DNA from: Stomorhina lunata
Lineage: Eukaryota > Arthropoda > Insecta > Diptera > Rhiniidae
Assembly (NCBI GenBank): GCA_933228675.1
Contig: OW121742.1
Location: 108,814,940-108,878,939 of the forward strand
Direction of reading: 5' to 3'
Length of the DNA: 64,000 nucleotides
The notes under the pieces were generated by a model, which was not told where the DNA came from, did no database searches, and saw only the letters and a program-made list of their open reading frames with translations. Numbering within the stretch: position 1 is the stretch's first letter; the number at the start of each line of letters is the position of its first letter. The position numbers and the translations under genes are program-made. Below, piece after piece: positions 36,726-48,935 of the stretch.

Positions 36726-39430
36726 AATTTCTTAAATTTCCTTAACGAAACATTTTGAGTCCAAATTTTGAAATAATCGTTAAGCTACAATAACAAAAAG
36801 TGTTTTTAGTTCGATTTTTAAACTAAACGAAACTTAAATTTTTTTTAACAAAACGTATTTTATGCTAATTTCATATAAATTTATTTTACCCTAATAAAAT
36901 GAGTTATTATGCCATCAAAATTTTTAATTTTTATTAATTTTTAAACTTAACGAAACTTAAAATTTCTTAACGAAACTTTTTTGAAGCTTAATTAAACCAT
37001 TTTTGTTAAGCTTGAGTTAAGTCCAATAATTTTCGATTAAAGTTTTTTAATTTGGACCATTTTAAAAACTTAACGAAACTCAAATTTTCTTAACGAAACA
37101 TTTTTTTTTTTGAAAAATTTTGCAATTTGCTTAAAACTAGAGTAAAAATTAAAACTTTGGCATAATTTTTCTTTCTTTAAGCTCAATTTTAAAACTTAAC
37201 GAAACTTAAAATTTTTGAACGAAACAATTTTACTTCCTCTTAATATTCTAGTCGTTTAGATAACTCGTTAAACTATATTATGCTTTCAAAATTCTTCATT
37301 TTTAGACATTTTTAAAACTTAACGAAACTTTAAATTTTTTAACGAAACTTTTTTGGAGCTAAATTATACCATTTTTGTTAAGTTTGAGTTAAGACTAATG
37401 ATTCGCAATGAAAATTTTTTCATTCGGACCATTTTAAAAACTTAACGAAACTCGAATTTTCTTAACGAAACATTTTTTTTGGAAAAATTTTGCAATTCGC
37501 TTAAAACTAGAGTAAAAATAAAAACTTTGCCATAATTTTTTTTTCTTTAAGCTAAATTTTAAAACTTAACGAAACTTAAAATTTTTGAACGAAACATTTT
37601 TACTTGCTCCCAATATGCTAGTCGTTTAGATAACTCGTTAAACTATATTATGCTTTTAAAATTCTTCATTTTTAGACATTTTAAAAACTTAACGAAACAT
37701 GAAATTTTTTTAACGAAACTTTTCTAAAGCCAAATTAAACCATATTTGTTAAGTTTGAGTTAAGTCTAATAATTTTCGATTAAAATTTTTTAATTCGGAC
37801 CATTTTAAAAACTTAACGAAACTCAAATTTTCTTAACGAAACATTTTTGAGGAAAAACTTTACAATATTCTTGAAGCTAGAGTAAAAATCAAAACTTTAG
37901 CATAATTTTTGTTTCTTTAAGCTTAATTTTTAAACTTAACGAAACTTAAAATTTCTTAACCAAACAATATTACTTCCTCTTAATATTCTAGTCGTTTAGA
38001 TAACTCGTTAAACTATATTATGCTTTTAAAATTCTTCATTTTTAGACATTTTAAAAACTTAACGAAACTTAAATTTTTTTAACGAAACTTTTTTGAAGCC
38101 AAATTAAACCATATTTGTTAAGTTTGAGTTAAGACTAATGATTCGCAATGAAAATTTTTTCATTCGGACCATTTTAAAAACTTAACGAAACTCGAATTTT
38201 CTTAACGAAACATTTTTTTTGGAAAAATTTTGCAATTCGCTTAAAACTAGAGTAAAAATAAAAACTTTGCCATAATTTTTTTTTCTTTAAGCTAAATTTT
38301 AAAACTTAACGAAACTTAAAATTTTTGAACGAAACATTTTTACTTGCTCCCAATATGCTAGTCGTTTAGATAACTCGTTAAACTATATTATGCTTTTAAA
38401 ATTCTTCATTTTTAGACATTTTAAAAACTTAACGAAACATGAAATTTTTTTAACGAAACTTTTCTAAAGCCAAATTAAACCATATTTGTTAAGTTTGAGT
38501 TAAGTCTAATAATTTTCGATTAAAATTTTTTAATTCGGACCATTTTAAAAACTTAACGAAACTCAAATTTTCTTAACGAAACATTTTTGAGGAAAAACTT
38601 TACAATATTCTTGAAGCTAGAGTAAAAATCAAAACTTTAGCATAATTTTTGTTTCTTTAAGCTTAATTTTTAAACTTAACGAAACTTAAAATTTCTTAAC
38701 CAAACAATATTACTTCCTCTTAATATTCTAGTCGTTTAGATAACTCGTTAAACTATATTATGCTTTTAAAATTCTTCATTTTTAGACATTTTAAAAACTT
38801 AACGAAACTTAAATTTTTTTAACGAAACTTTTTTGAAGCCAAATTAAACCATATTTGTTAAGTTTGAGTTAAGACTAATAATTTGCCATTAAAATTTTTT
38901 CATTCGGACCATTTTAAAAACTTAACGAAACTCGAATTTTTTTAACGAAACATTTTTGAGGAAAAACTTTACAATATTCTTGAAGCTAGAGTAAAAGTCA
39001 AAACTTTGGCATAATTTTTGTTTCTTTAAGCTCAATTTTAAAACTTAACGAAACTTAAAATTTCTTAACGAAACTTTTTTCAAGAAAAATTTTACCATAT
39101 TCGTTAATCTTAAGTTAATGACATTAATAAGCAATCATAATTTTATTAATTGGAAGAGGTTTAAAACTTAACGAAACTTGTTTTTTCTTAACGAAACAAT
39201 TTTAAAGTCAGATTTTATTATATCTTTGAGTTAAAGTAATAGTCAAGTTTTACAATAAAAAAAAAAATGTCAGTCTCAGAACAACTTTAAAACTGAACGA
39301 AAGTTAAAATTACTTAACGAAAAAGTTTTTCCACTACATATAAACATATTTGTTTATATGTAGTTGATGAGCGATAAAAATGAATTTAAATTTTTTTATT
39401 TTAAACTTAACGAAACTTTTTTCAACTCGA
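36726..39430 (+). repeat. 370-bp satellite with TTAACGAAAC motifs, partly 740-bp dimers
   Basis: Measured on GTCGTTTAGATAACTCGTTA, units start at 37251, 37621, 37991, 38361 and 38731, exactly 370 bp apart. Each unit holds two pairs of AACTTAACGAAACT / TTAACGAAAC motifs. Alternate units carry TTGCTCCCAATATGCTA or TTCCTCTTAATATTCTA before the landmark. About 37380-38120 is nearly identical to 38120-38870, a 740-bp higher-order dimer. Edges at 36726-37200 and 38900-39430 are more diverged. No coding potential. Confidence 0.9.
39334..39365. repeat. Perfect hairpin, 14-bp arms
   Basis: ACTACATATAAACA and TGTTTATATGTAGT are perfect inverse complements around TATT. It lies at the right edge of the TTAACGAAAC satellite. 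Confidence 0.75.
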
Positions 39431-40140
39431 ATTTTACCCTATTAGTACAACAATTTTTTTTAACTCTAAAATATTCCTTTTCCCCAACTTCCATCTCTAT
39501 TAATTTAAGTTATTTAACTACATTTGCCTGTTTTTCCATTTTCGTTTTCACTTCCAAACTTCCACATGAATGCTCGTTTTTCGTTGATGTCCACATTCTC
39601 GTCAACACTCAAAGAGTATTTCCTGCACCTAAACAAATATTGAACCAAAGCAAAAAATTCATAAAACAAAAAAATATGCACAAAAAATTAAAAACTCTAA
39701 AAAACGAACATTTTTTTTGGTGTAAACCAAAATTTTTCTCACTCATTTTCCACAACATTTTTTCTAACACACTCGACCATATCGAGCATCTAAACTGACG
39801 TTGTGGATGGATGTTTGAATGTATGTGTCTAGGCTTGATGCCTTAATTTGTATTTTTGGCAGTAAATTTTTTTCTAGTTAGCTTTAGTCCGGCCCGTGTT
39901 TGTTGTTGGCTGGAGTGTAATGTTTTGTGTATTTTTAGGAGATTTAGATTCAAAAAATTGTTCCCATCCGTAGCTATCGGAACATAAAATCTAATGGTTT
40001 TTAGTTTGTCGTCTAAGCTATATTTTCAAACCATTGAACAGGCAACAGAAATAACGTTTTTGTTTTTGGCAAAAACAGAATATTTGTAAGCAAAAACTAG
40101 GGGAAAAAAAGGTTTGGAAAGTTAATAAAAATGTAAGTAA
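39431..40140. other. Unique DNA, no gene supported
   Basis: A 144-codon open frame (39364-39798, +) begins inside satellite sequence and continues into this stretch. Its translation is Phe/Lys/Asn-rich, with no signal peptide at the start, no domain and no repeats. It is the longest frame outside tandem arrays, but composition fits chance in T-rich DNA. Nothing else noted. Confidence 0.45.
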
Positions 40141-41110
40141 AATTTGATGGAATTTAAAAATGGAAGAGATTTTAAATTAATAGATTTTTGGATATCAAAT
40201 CAAATATTCTATATTTTTCTCTAAATATAAAAACTTTTCTAAGCTATTTCTTTAAAAAAAAAATTCTCATAAAAAAAATTTCCATCAATTTTAAAATCTT
40301 GAAAAAAATTTCCATACTTTGATAAAACTATAATTTATCAAATGTATAGAAATAATTTCTATTATTTTAAACATATGCAATGTTTTACTTTTTTTGATGT
40401 TTCATAAAATTTTTGATGTTTTTCTTTTACGCTTTAGAAAATATTCTACATTTTCGAATATGTTAATAAAGGGTTATTATGTAAATTTTGAAAAACTTTT
40501 ATGATTTTCTATATAGAACAAAAATTTTCTAAGCTTTTCTTAAAATAAAGAAAGTTTCTATAACAATTGATAAACAAATTAAATATTCTTTATATTTCCC
40601 TAAATATAAACAGTTTTCTAAGCTATTTCTTTAAAAAAAATATAATTAAAAAAATTTCCATCAATTTTAAAATCTTAAAAAAATTTCCATACTTTGATAA
40701 AACTATAATTTGTCAAATGCATGGAAATAATTTCTATTATTTTAAACATTTGCAATGTTTTAATATTTTTGATGTTTCATAAAATTTTCGATGTTTTTTT
40801 ATGCTTTAGAAAATGTTCTATGTTTTCAAAAATGTTAATAAAGATACAAGGGTTATTTTGTAAATTTAGAAAAACTTCTATGATTTTCTATATAGAACAA
40901 AAATTTTGTAAGCTTTTCTTTAAATAAAGAAAGTTTCTATAACAAATATTCTTTATATTTCTCTAAATATAAAAATTTTTCTAAGCTATTTCGTTAAAAA
41001 ATTATCATTAAAAACAAATTAAAAATTATCATTAAAAAAAATTTCCATCAATTTTAAAATCTTGAAAAAAATTTCCATACTTTGATAAAACAATAAAAAA
41101 GTCTTCGAAA
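40141..41110 (+). repeat. TTTCCAT satellite (~380 bp), cluster 1
   Basis: Units are recognisable by AAATATTCTATATTTTTCTC, TTTTCTAAGCTATTTCTTTA, TTTCCATCAATTTTAAAATC, CATACTTTGATAAAACTATA and ATGTTTCATAAAATTTT. The TTTCCATCAATTTTAAAATC landmark falls at 40279, 40655 and 41042. Units are well diverged from each other, so this is an old satellite. Several short open frames here are shadows of the repeat. Confidence 0.85.
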
Positions 41111-42830
41111 TTAAAAAGAAAATTTACTAAAATTTAATGATTTTAATAAATATTATCTATTATATCCTTACCTGTATTATTTCTAGGAACTTCTAGCGAC
41201 TCCTTTTCTTTAAAACTAACCATAATTATTTTACTTTCATCTTTTCCTTCCATCCTACCTTGTGTTGGCTTAAATTGTCCACCATTAAACGTTGTTAACA
41301 CCGTTTTACAATTTTACCAAATTTTCTTGTTGCTGCAACTTTTCAAACCTCAACCATTGTCTGAATATATAAATCCCACTGAAAAGGAGCTGATATGCTT
41401 TTTAACTCCTCTTTAATGTTGCACACATTATGAGTTCAAAAACGAGCAAAAATAAAATCAAAGAAAAAATTGCCACATATTTATCTTCTTCCCCGGCGTA
41501 AAGAACCCACAAAACAGCAGCCAAGGATTTTGTTCTGGGTATAATGCGCAAAAAAAAGAAGTCGTAGCAATACTTACAAGCCACTAGTTATAGTAAAGTA
41601 GCACAAGTTTAAATACTCAGCAAGTGCTGATAATGTAGCATTTTTAGAGCAGCATAAAAAGCTCTTATTTTTTTTTTTTCTTTTTGATATTTTCCATTTG
41701 TTAAAATGAAGAGGAGATAATTAAAACTAGTCATATCACTTGAACATTGTTGGAAGAGTATCACTTTTATATGAGTTCTTTTTTGATGGAGCATACATTG
41801 TTTATGGTTTTAATTAAAAAGTTCTCTAATAAAATTAAAAATGCATGAGTTAAAGCTGTTTTTTGATGGCTAATTTTAGGAGACAGTGTAAAAATTATGG
41901 CAAAAGTTTGTGGGTAAGAAAATGGACTTAAGCCTTTTACTAGAGGAATATGGAAAATATTTAAGTTTAAGCTGGAATAAACGTTTCTTTATATTGCTTT
42001 TATAAAAAACATCACAACTTGACGCTCTTTTTACCCCTAAATATTGCAACTTTGAAAAAGTACCAGAAATGGTACTTTTTCTTATATATATTCTTCTTTC
42101 TATGAAAATTGATTGATAAAAAATCGTGTTTTTTATTGTAAAATTTTAACTAAAAGCTTGTTCCAACTTTATATTACATTTATGAATTAGGGGGTTAAAC
42201 TTAAATTTTATCGCAACACATTTTTAATTAATTAATTTTTCCTTATCTTTTCAGGTATGTTAAATTTTTACTACAATTTTTCTTTGAGTGTATTTGGTAA
42301 GTTTTTATAAAAACATAGCAAAGTTTCTTTGTTTCTCAAAAGTCATAGAAGAATTAAAGAAAAATAAGAACTTTTTCAGTTCTAGAATCTATTCTATCAG
42401 AGCTAGTAATCGATATTTTGGAACCCATTTAGATATGTTCAAAATGGTCTACATTTGGTTCCAAAAATTATACATATTTCTATGTATTTTCATTAGTCAG
42501 AAATATTTTTTATTCTTCGGGTGAAAATAACAGTTATTTTTGACTTATATTTTTTTCCAGCTGAAAGTTAAGTTATTTTTGATTTTTATTTTTTCGAGCA
42601 GAAATAAAAGATATTTTTGACTTTTATTTTTTCGAGCAGAGAAAGACTTGAGTAAATGCTCTTCATTTATGGAATCTTCTCCATAGGAGCTATTTATAAA
42701 TACACTGGAACTCCATTTAGATCTGGTCAAAATTGTTCAATTATTTAGGTCTATTTAAAATAACAAACTTTTGATTCCCAAAATTAGAGGTAACTTTCTT
42801 TGTTTTCTCAAGAAGAGAGTACAATTTTTT
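41111..42830. other. Unique DNA between satellite clusters, no gene seen
   Basis: No satellite units. Short open frames of 60-78 codons on both strands (for example 41402-41584 minus, 42288-42524 plus) lack motifs. Two or three ~55-bp imperfect repeats (TTATTTTTGACTTATATTTTT and GATTTTTATTTTTTCGAGCAG types) lie at 42530-42645. Confidence 0.5.
42054..42081. repeat. Perfect hairpin, 11-bp arms
   Basis: GAAAAAGTACC and GGTACTTTTTC are perfect inverse complements around AGAAAT. The T-rich end followed by CTTATATATA gives no clear function in a eukaryote. Confidence 0.7.
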
Positions 42831-44420
42831 TTTCTTTAAATAAAGAAAAGTTTCTAAAATTACTCAATATGAAATCAAATATTCTATATTTTTCTTTAAA
42901 TTTAAAAATTTTTCTAAGCTATTTCTTCAAAAAAAAATTTCCATAAATTTTAGAATCTTAAAAAAAATTTCCATACTTTGATAAATCTGTAATTTATCAA
43001 ATATGTAGAAATAACTTTAAAACATACATTTTGATAGTTTTATACAATTTTAAACAGTTTCAATGTTTTAATATTTTTAATGTTTCATAAAATTTTTGAT
43101 GTTCTTCTTTTATGCTTTAAAAAATGTTCTATGTTTTCGAAAATTTTACTAAAGATACAAGGAGTTTTTTTGTAAATATAAAAAATTTCGGCGATTTTCT
43201 ATATAGAACTAAAATTTTCTAAGCTTTTCTTTTAATAAAAAAAGTTTCTAAAATTATTGATAATGAAATCAAATATTCTATATTTTTCTTTAAATATAAG
43301 AATTTTTCTAAGCTATTTCTTAAAAAAAAAAAATTTTTATCATAAAAAAATTTCCATAAATTTTAAAATCTTAAAAAAAAATTCCATAATTTGATAAATC
43401 TATAATTAATCAAATGTGTAGAAATAACTTTAAAATATACATTTTGATAGTTTTCTACTATTTTAAACAGTTTCAATGTTTTAATATTTTTAATATTTCA
43501 TTAAATTGTTGATGTTTTTCTTTAATGCTTTAGAAAATGTTTTCGAAAGGGGTTTTTTTTGTAAATATAAAAAATTTCGGCGATTTTCTATATAGAATTA
43601 AAATTTCCTAAGTTTTTCTTTTAATAATAAAAGTTTCTATAATTATTGATATAAAATCAAATATTCTATATTTTTCTTTAAATATACAAATTTTTCTAAG
43701 TTATTTCTTTAAAAAAATTATCATAAAAAATTTCCATCAATTTTAAAATCTTAAAAAAAAAATTCCATACTTTGATAATACTATAATTTATCAAATGTAT
43801 GGAAATAATTTAACAATATATATTTTGATAGTTTTCTTTAATTTAAACATTTTCAATGTTTTAATATTTTTGTTGTTTCATAAAATGTTTAATGTTTTTC
43901 TTGTATGATTTAGAAAATAGAACATGTTTCAAAAATTTCTATGATTTTCTATATAGAACCAAAATTTTCCAAGCTTTTCTTTAGATAAAGAAAAGTTTCT
44001 ATAATTATTGATAATCATATCAAATATTCTATATTTTTCTTTAAATATACGATTTTTTTACTTATCTTTGAAAAAAATTTCCATCGATTTTAAAATCTTA
44101 AACAAAAAATTTAATACTTTGATAAAACTATAATAATCAAATGTATGGAAATAATACTAAAATTTTGTAAGCTTTTCTTTAAATAAAGAATAATTTCTAT
44201 AATTATTAGTAATCAAATCAAATAATCTATATTTTTCTCTAAATCTGAGAATTTTTCTGAGCAATTTCTTAAAAAAAAAAATATCATAAAAAAATTTCCA
44301 TCAATTTTAAAATCTTAAAAAAAAAATTCCATACTTTGATGAAACTATAATTTATGAAATGTATGGAAATAATTTCTACTATTTTAAAAATTTTTAATGT
44401 TATCTAATATATTTTTGTTT
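42831..44420 (+). repeat. TTTCCAT satellite, cluster 2
   Basis: Same family as 40.14-41.11 kb. TTTCCAT landmarks are at about 42938, 43351, 43731, 44078 and 44295, so spacing is 215-415 bp, with internal deletions in the last units. It shows the same order of landmarks as cluster 1. Confidence 0.85.
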
Positions 44421-44640
44421 TTTTAAAAAATCGAAATCAACGAAATTTTTGTCTATATTTTTCTCTAAATAAAAAAAATTTTCTACGTTTTTGGCTTTGA
44501 AGATGGTGTTTTCTATGATTTTATTCAAGTTTTTCTATGTTTTGTGTCTATGTTTTATAAAAAAAACATAGAATTTTTCTATGTTTTAAAAAACATTAAG
44601 TATTTCTATGTTTTATAAAAAACATCGAAATTTTTCTTTA
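44421..44640. repeat. Short TTTTTCTATGTTTTATAAAA patch
   Basis: Four or five irregular copies of TTTCTATGTTTTATAAAAAA followed by ACATAGAA or ACATCGAA. The motif reads partly as a palindrome (TTCTATGTTTT against AAAACATAGAA). It is derived from the ATGTTTCATAAAATTTTTGA part of the neighbouring satellite. Confidence 0.6.
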
Positions 44641-45830
44641 TTTATAGAAAATGAAAGAAATTTTTTATTCCAGCGTTTTTTTTTTCATTTCTTTCACAAA
44701 AATCCTCCAAATTGTTTTTACTTCTCTTTGAAAAATATGCATTTGCTGCTGCTATTATTACTTTTTGCCTTATATAAGTTAAATTCAGCGATAAATGTTG
44801 CATTTGTACATTGTGGATTTCAGGCGAATGAAACAAAAAAAACATCGCAAGAACTCAAAGCCGGAAAATGAAACCCATAGCATTGAATGCACTCAACCAT
44901 ATTTAGCAAAAGGAAAAAAAAGATACCAGCAATGAAATTTACAAATGATTTTGCATTTATTATCGCAAAAAAGGCAGAGGAAAAAAAGTATAAATTGTTT
45001 TAAATAAATACAAAATAAACCAAAATAAATTGCCAGCAACACACTAGGGTCTTTCTTACCATTTGGCATTTTGCAAAACAGAAAACTACTGATAATTGCT
45101 GGAAATTCTAAAGCGAGTGCGTTACTCTTTTTTTACACAGAGGACAAAGTTTAGTAAGTATGGACGGACGTTCTTATGGACTATATGTTTTATAATTTGT
45201 TTTAGAGATAAGCCTTAGAGAAGTCTTGTTGCTGGGCTTTTTGTTCAAAAAAGTCATTATTTATATTTAATTCTTGTTTTCTTCTCCTCTTGGCTTCTTT
45301 GAACAAATTTTTTCTATAATTTTTTTTTTTTAATTTTTATTTCCCAAAGTTTCTTTCTATGTTTTTGTGGGTCTTAAAAAAAAAACGAAAAAAATATGTT
45401 TGATAAATGATATTTTTCATGGTTTAAATTTAATGATGTGTTTAGCTGCTTTGAAAGAAAACATTTTGTAGCTTCTAAGCTTTTTTTCTTAAAATTTTTA
45501 TTTATGGTATAATTTGTCATTGCGACCTTTTTGCTCTTTTCCTTTTTTTCGTTTAATATTTTGAATATCTTGAAACTTTTGCTAACTTTAAGATTCATGA
45601 ATTGTTCATTAACCTCGAGGTGCTGGCTTTTGGTGTGTACCTACCTACCTCCATTGGTTGACCTTTTAAGATTTTTCGGTATGAGGGATGGGTTTGTAAA
45701 CATTTTCTACAATTATCGGTTATTAATTATGGAAAATAATTAAAATTATTGGGTAACAAAATAAAGATATAAAGGAAAAATTAGAGGTAAAAAACCTGAT
45801 AGTAGCTAGAAAAGCTAACAAAACTTAAAT
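44641..45830. other. Unique DNA, one signal-peptide-like small frame
   Basis: Mostly unremarkable AT-rich DNA. A 44-codon reading from the ATG at 44737 to the stop at 44871 starts MHLLLLLLLFALYKLNSA, which looks like a signal peptide, followed by 26 residues. The Leu run comes from a CTGCTGCT microsatellite. No promoter, splice sites or relatives are known to me, so it is not called a gene. Confidence 0.45.
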
Positions 45831-47400
45831 TATTTTTTTTTAAGTTTTCTTTGATTTAGACAAATTTATATAATTTTCTAGGTTTTTAAACATTTTTGAA
45901 TATTTTTCTATGTTTTAAAAAATGTTCGATGTTATTCTATGTTTTAGAAAATTTTCGATGTTTTTCTATGTTTCATAAAATTTTTGATGTTTTTCTTTTA
46001 TGCTTTAAAATATGTGCGATATTTTCGAAAATTTTTATAAAGATTCAAACGATATTTTGTAAATATAGAAAAATTTCGATGATTTTCTGTAAAGAACTAA
46101 AATTTTCTAAGCTTTTCTTTAAATAAAGAATAATTTCTATAATTATTGATTATCAAACAAAATATTCTATATTTTTCTTTAAATATAAGAATTTTTCTAA
46201 GTTATTTCTTAAAAATAATTATAATATAATATTTCTTTAAAAAAGTTATCATAAAAAATTTCCATCAATTTTAAAATCTTAAAAAAAATTTCCATACTTT
46301 AATAAAACCATAATTTACCAAATGTATGGAAATTATTTTACAATATATATTTTGGTAGTTTTCCTTAATTTTAAACATTTTCATTGTTTCCTTTGATTTA
46401 ATATTTTTGATGTTTTCTTTTATACTTTTGAAAATGTTTTACGTTTTCGAATCTTTTCGTTAAAGATTCAAGAGTTATTCTGTAAATATTAAAAAATGTC
46501 CATGATTTTCCAGAAAGAACTAAAATTTTCTAAGCTTTTCTTAAAATAAAGAATAATTTCTATAATTATTGATAATCAAAGCAAATATTCAAAATTTTTC
46601 TCTAAATACAAGAATTTTTCTAAGCTATTTCTTTAAAAAAAAATATATATCACTAAAAAAATTTCCATCGATTTTAAAATCTTAAAACAAAATTTCCAGC
46701 AATTTTAAAATCTTAAAAAAATTTCCATCAATTATAAAATCTTAAAAAAATGTCCATACTTTGTTACAACTATAATTTATGAAATGTTTAAAAAAAATTT
46801 GACAATATATATATTGATAGTTTTCCATAATTTTAAACATTTTCATGTTCTCTGTTTTAATATTTTTGATGTTTCATAAAATTTTTGATGTTTTTTTTTT
46901 AAAATTTTGATAAAGATTCGAGTAATTTTGTATATATAGAAAAATTTTGATGATTTTCTATAAAGAACTAAAACTTTCTAAGCTTTTCTTTAAATAAACA
47001 AAAATTTTTATAATTAGTGATAATCAAAGCAAATATTCTATATTCTTCTCTAAATAAAACAACTGAAAAATTAGATATTTCATTAAAAAAAAAAATATTA
47101 TTAAAAAAAATTTCCATCAATTTTAAAATCTTAAAGAAAAATTTCCATACTTTGATAAAACTAAAATTTATCAAATGTATGGAAATAATTTTAGAATATA
47201 ATTTAAAATGTTATTTTTATCGTTTTCTATGTTTAAATCTATATTTCAGAAAATATTTACGTTTTTCTATGTTTTTCTGTAAATGTAGAAAATTTTCTGT
47301 AAAGACAGAAAATATTCTACGATTTTTTGTCAATGTAAAGCTTTGAAGTAATTGATTTCATATTTTTTTATAACATAGAAAAATCTCTCAGATTTTCTAT
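45831..47400 (+). repeat. TTTCCAT satellite, cluster 3
   Basis: Same family as clusters 1 and 2, in the same orientation, with TTTCCATC landmarks at about 46259, 46662 and 47111. One unit near 46660-46760 has three partial copies of the TTTCCATC/AATTTTAAAATCTT segment. Frames of 60-110 codons here are repeat shadows. Confidence 0.85.
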
Positions 47401-48935
47401 GTTTTAGAAAATGTTAATTTGCCTCTTTAAAATATCATGTGGTTATGCCAAATGAAGTCTTACAAAAGTGCGAAATCGAGTAGTAAAGACAAAACCCCAC
47501 TTGAAATCTCTGCCTGTAACTAATACCTTTTTTCTCAGTGGTTAAAAATCTGAAAAATACTAGTTATCTAAGACAATAAGGGTATTCAAAAGCTTTGATA
47601 TTATAAATATAGTGTTTTTAAATAAAAGTATTTAAAAATATGCAAAACTTTGCCTTTAAGTTTCTAATAGGTATAAAAATTATTTCAAGTTATTTTAAAA
47701 TTTTTGAAAATTTAAATTTATATTTTGACATGACACCTTATGAATCCCCTTAATACTTGTAAATTAGGAAGCTTTTTGAGTAGTATTTGCTTTGAAATAT
47801 AATAAATTGTTTTAAGTCTTTTTGTGGTTTTTCGTTTTTTGTCTACTGAAGATTAGGTTTAACAAAGTTTTATCTTTAGTTTTGCAATAGGTCAAAGGTT
47901 AAATAATTTTTAAATGAGGAAAAAGAAACCTGAAGCTCTAGGAAATGTAAAGTAAGCAGTTTATTTAAATGAAGATAAATGGCTTAAGGAAATGATAAAG
48001 CATTTCAAAAGATATTTTGTCATTAACTCAAGAAAGAAGATTCATTTTAGTGATCCGGTACGAAGGACCAATTGAAAGGAATAAATGTATTTTGGAGCTA
48101 ATCTGTTTATAACAGTTTTTTTCTATAGAAAAATCTGTGTATTATAGTTTTTCCAATTGAAAAATATATGTATAACAGTTGTTTTCATAGAAAAATCTGT
48201 GTATTTAAGCTTTTTGCTATAGAAAAATTTATGTGTTACCCATTTCAAACTCTAAATTATTATTCAAATTTGTTTTCCATTTATAATTTTCCGGGTGGTC
48301 TCAAATATTTGAAGCTTATTTTGATAAAATTATGACTATTTCTTTCTAATTTAAATTTTATACCAATAAAAATCACCATTAAGGAAATGGGAACACCTCA
48401 ACCTCAATTTTAAATTTATTGTCAAATTGTCTTTGTCATGGACAATAAACACCAAAATTTTATTCTTTATTGAACAACAAAAACCAAAAAAAAAAAATTC
48501 TTCAATTTTTCTAATACCAAATTGACCAGTTTTTGGAGCAACATGCAACAAACATCAGCAAACAAGTTCCATCAGAAAACACACAATTTAAGTGTTCGAA
48601 ACACATGTTGTCTTGGTTTAAGCAACGCAAGTGTATGTCTTTCCATTCGATGTTCTAATCTTGAAAACATCTTTTAAAGAAGATTTTTGTCGTTTTCGCT
48701 TCTACGCCAGCACGATTTTCTTCTACACAGCATGAGGTAATTTTTTATTTGTCTTTTATTTATTTATAGAGAAAATGTGTCTTGAGGAAATTCTTAAATA
48801 CGAAAAAAATAGGAAAATAGGAAAAACTACTGGGATGATATGCAACTAAAACAAATTCTGACAGACCAACATGAACACAATAATTATTTAGTAGTTTAGA
48901 GAGTTAAAGAATGTGATGAGGAGCACTGAGAGAAA
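47401..48935. other. Unique DNA with relics of the 35-bp satellite
   Basis: No gene seen. Around 48115-48240, four decayed copies of TTTTCTATAGAAAAATCTGTGT/TATAACAG-type sequence (in short pieces) announce the 35-bp array 700 bp further right. Confidence 0.55.

Noticed and set aside
39364..39798. 144-codon open frame, plus strand
   Set aside because: It starts in satellite DNA, is Phe/Lys/Asn-rich without any motif, and has no promoter or splice context. Likely chance.
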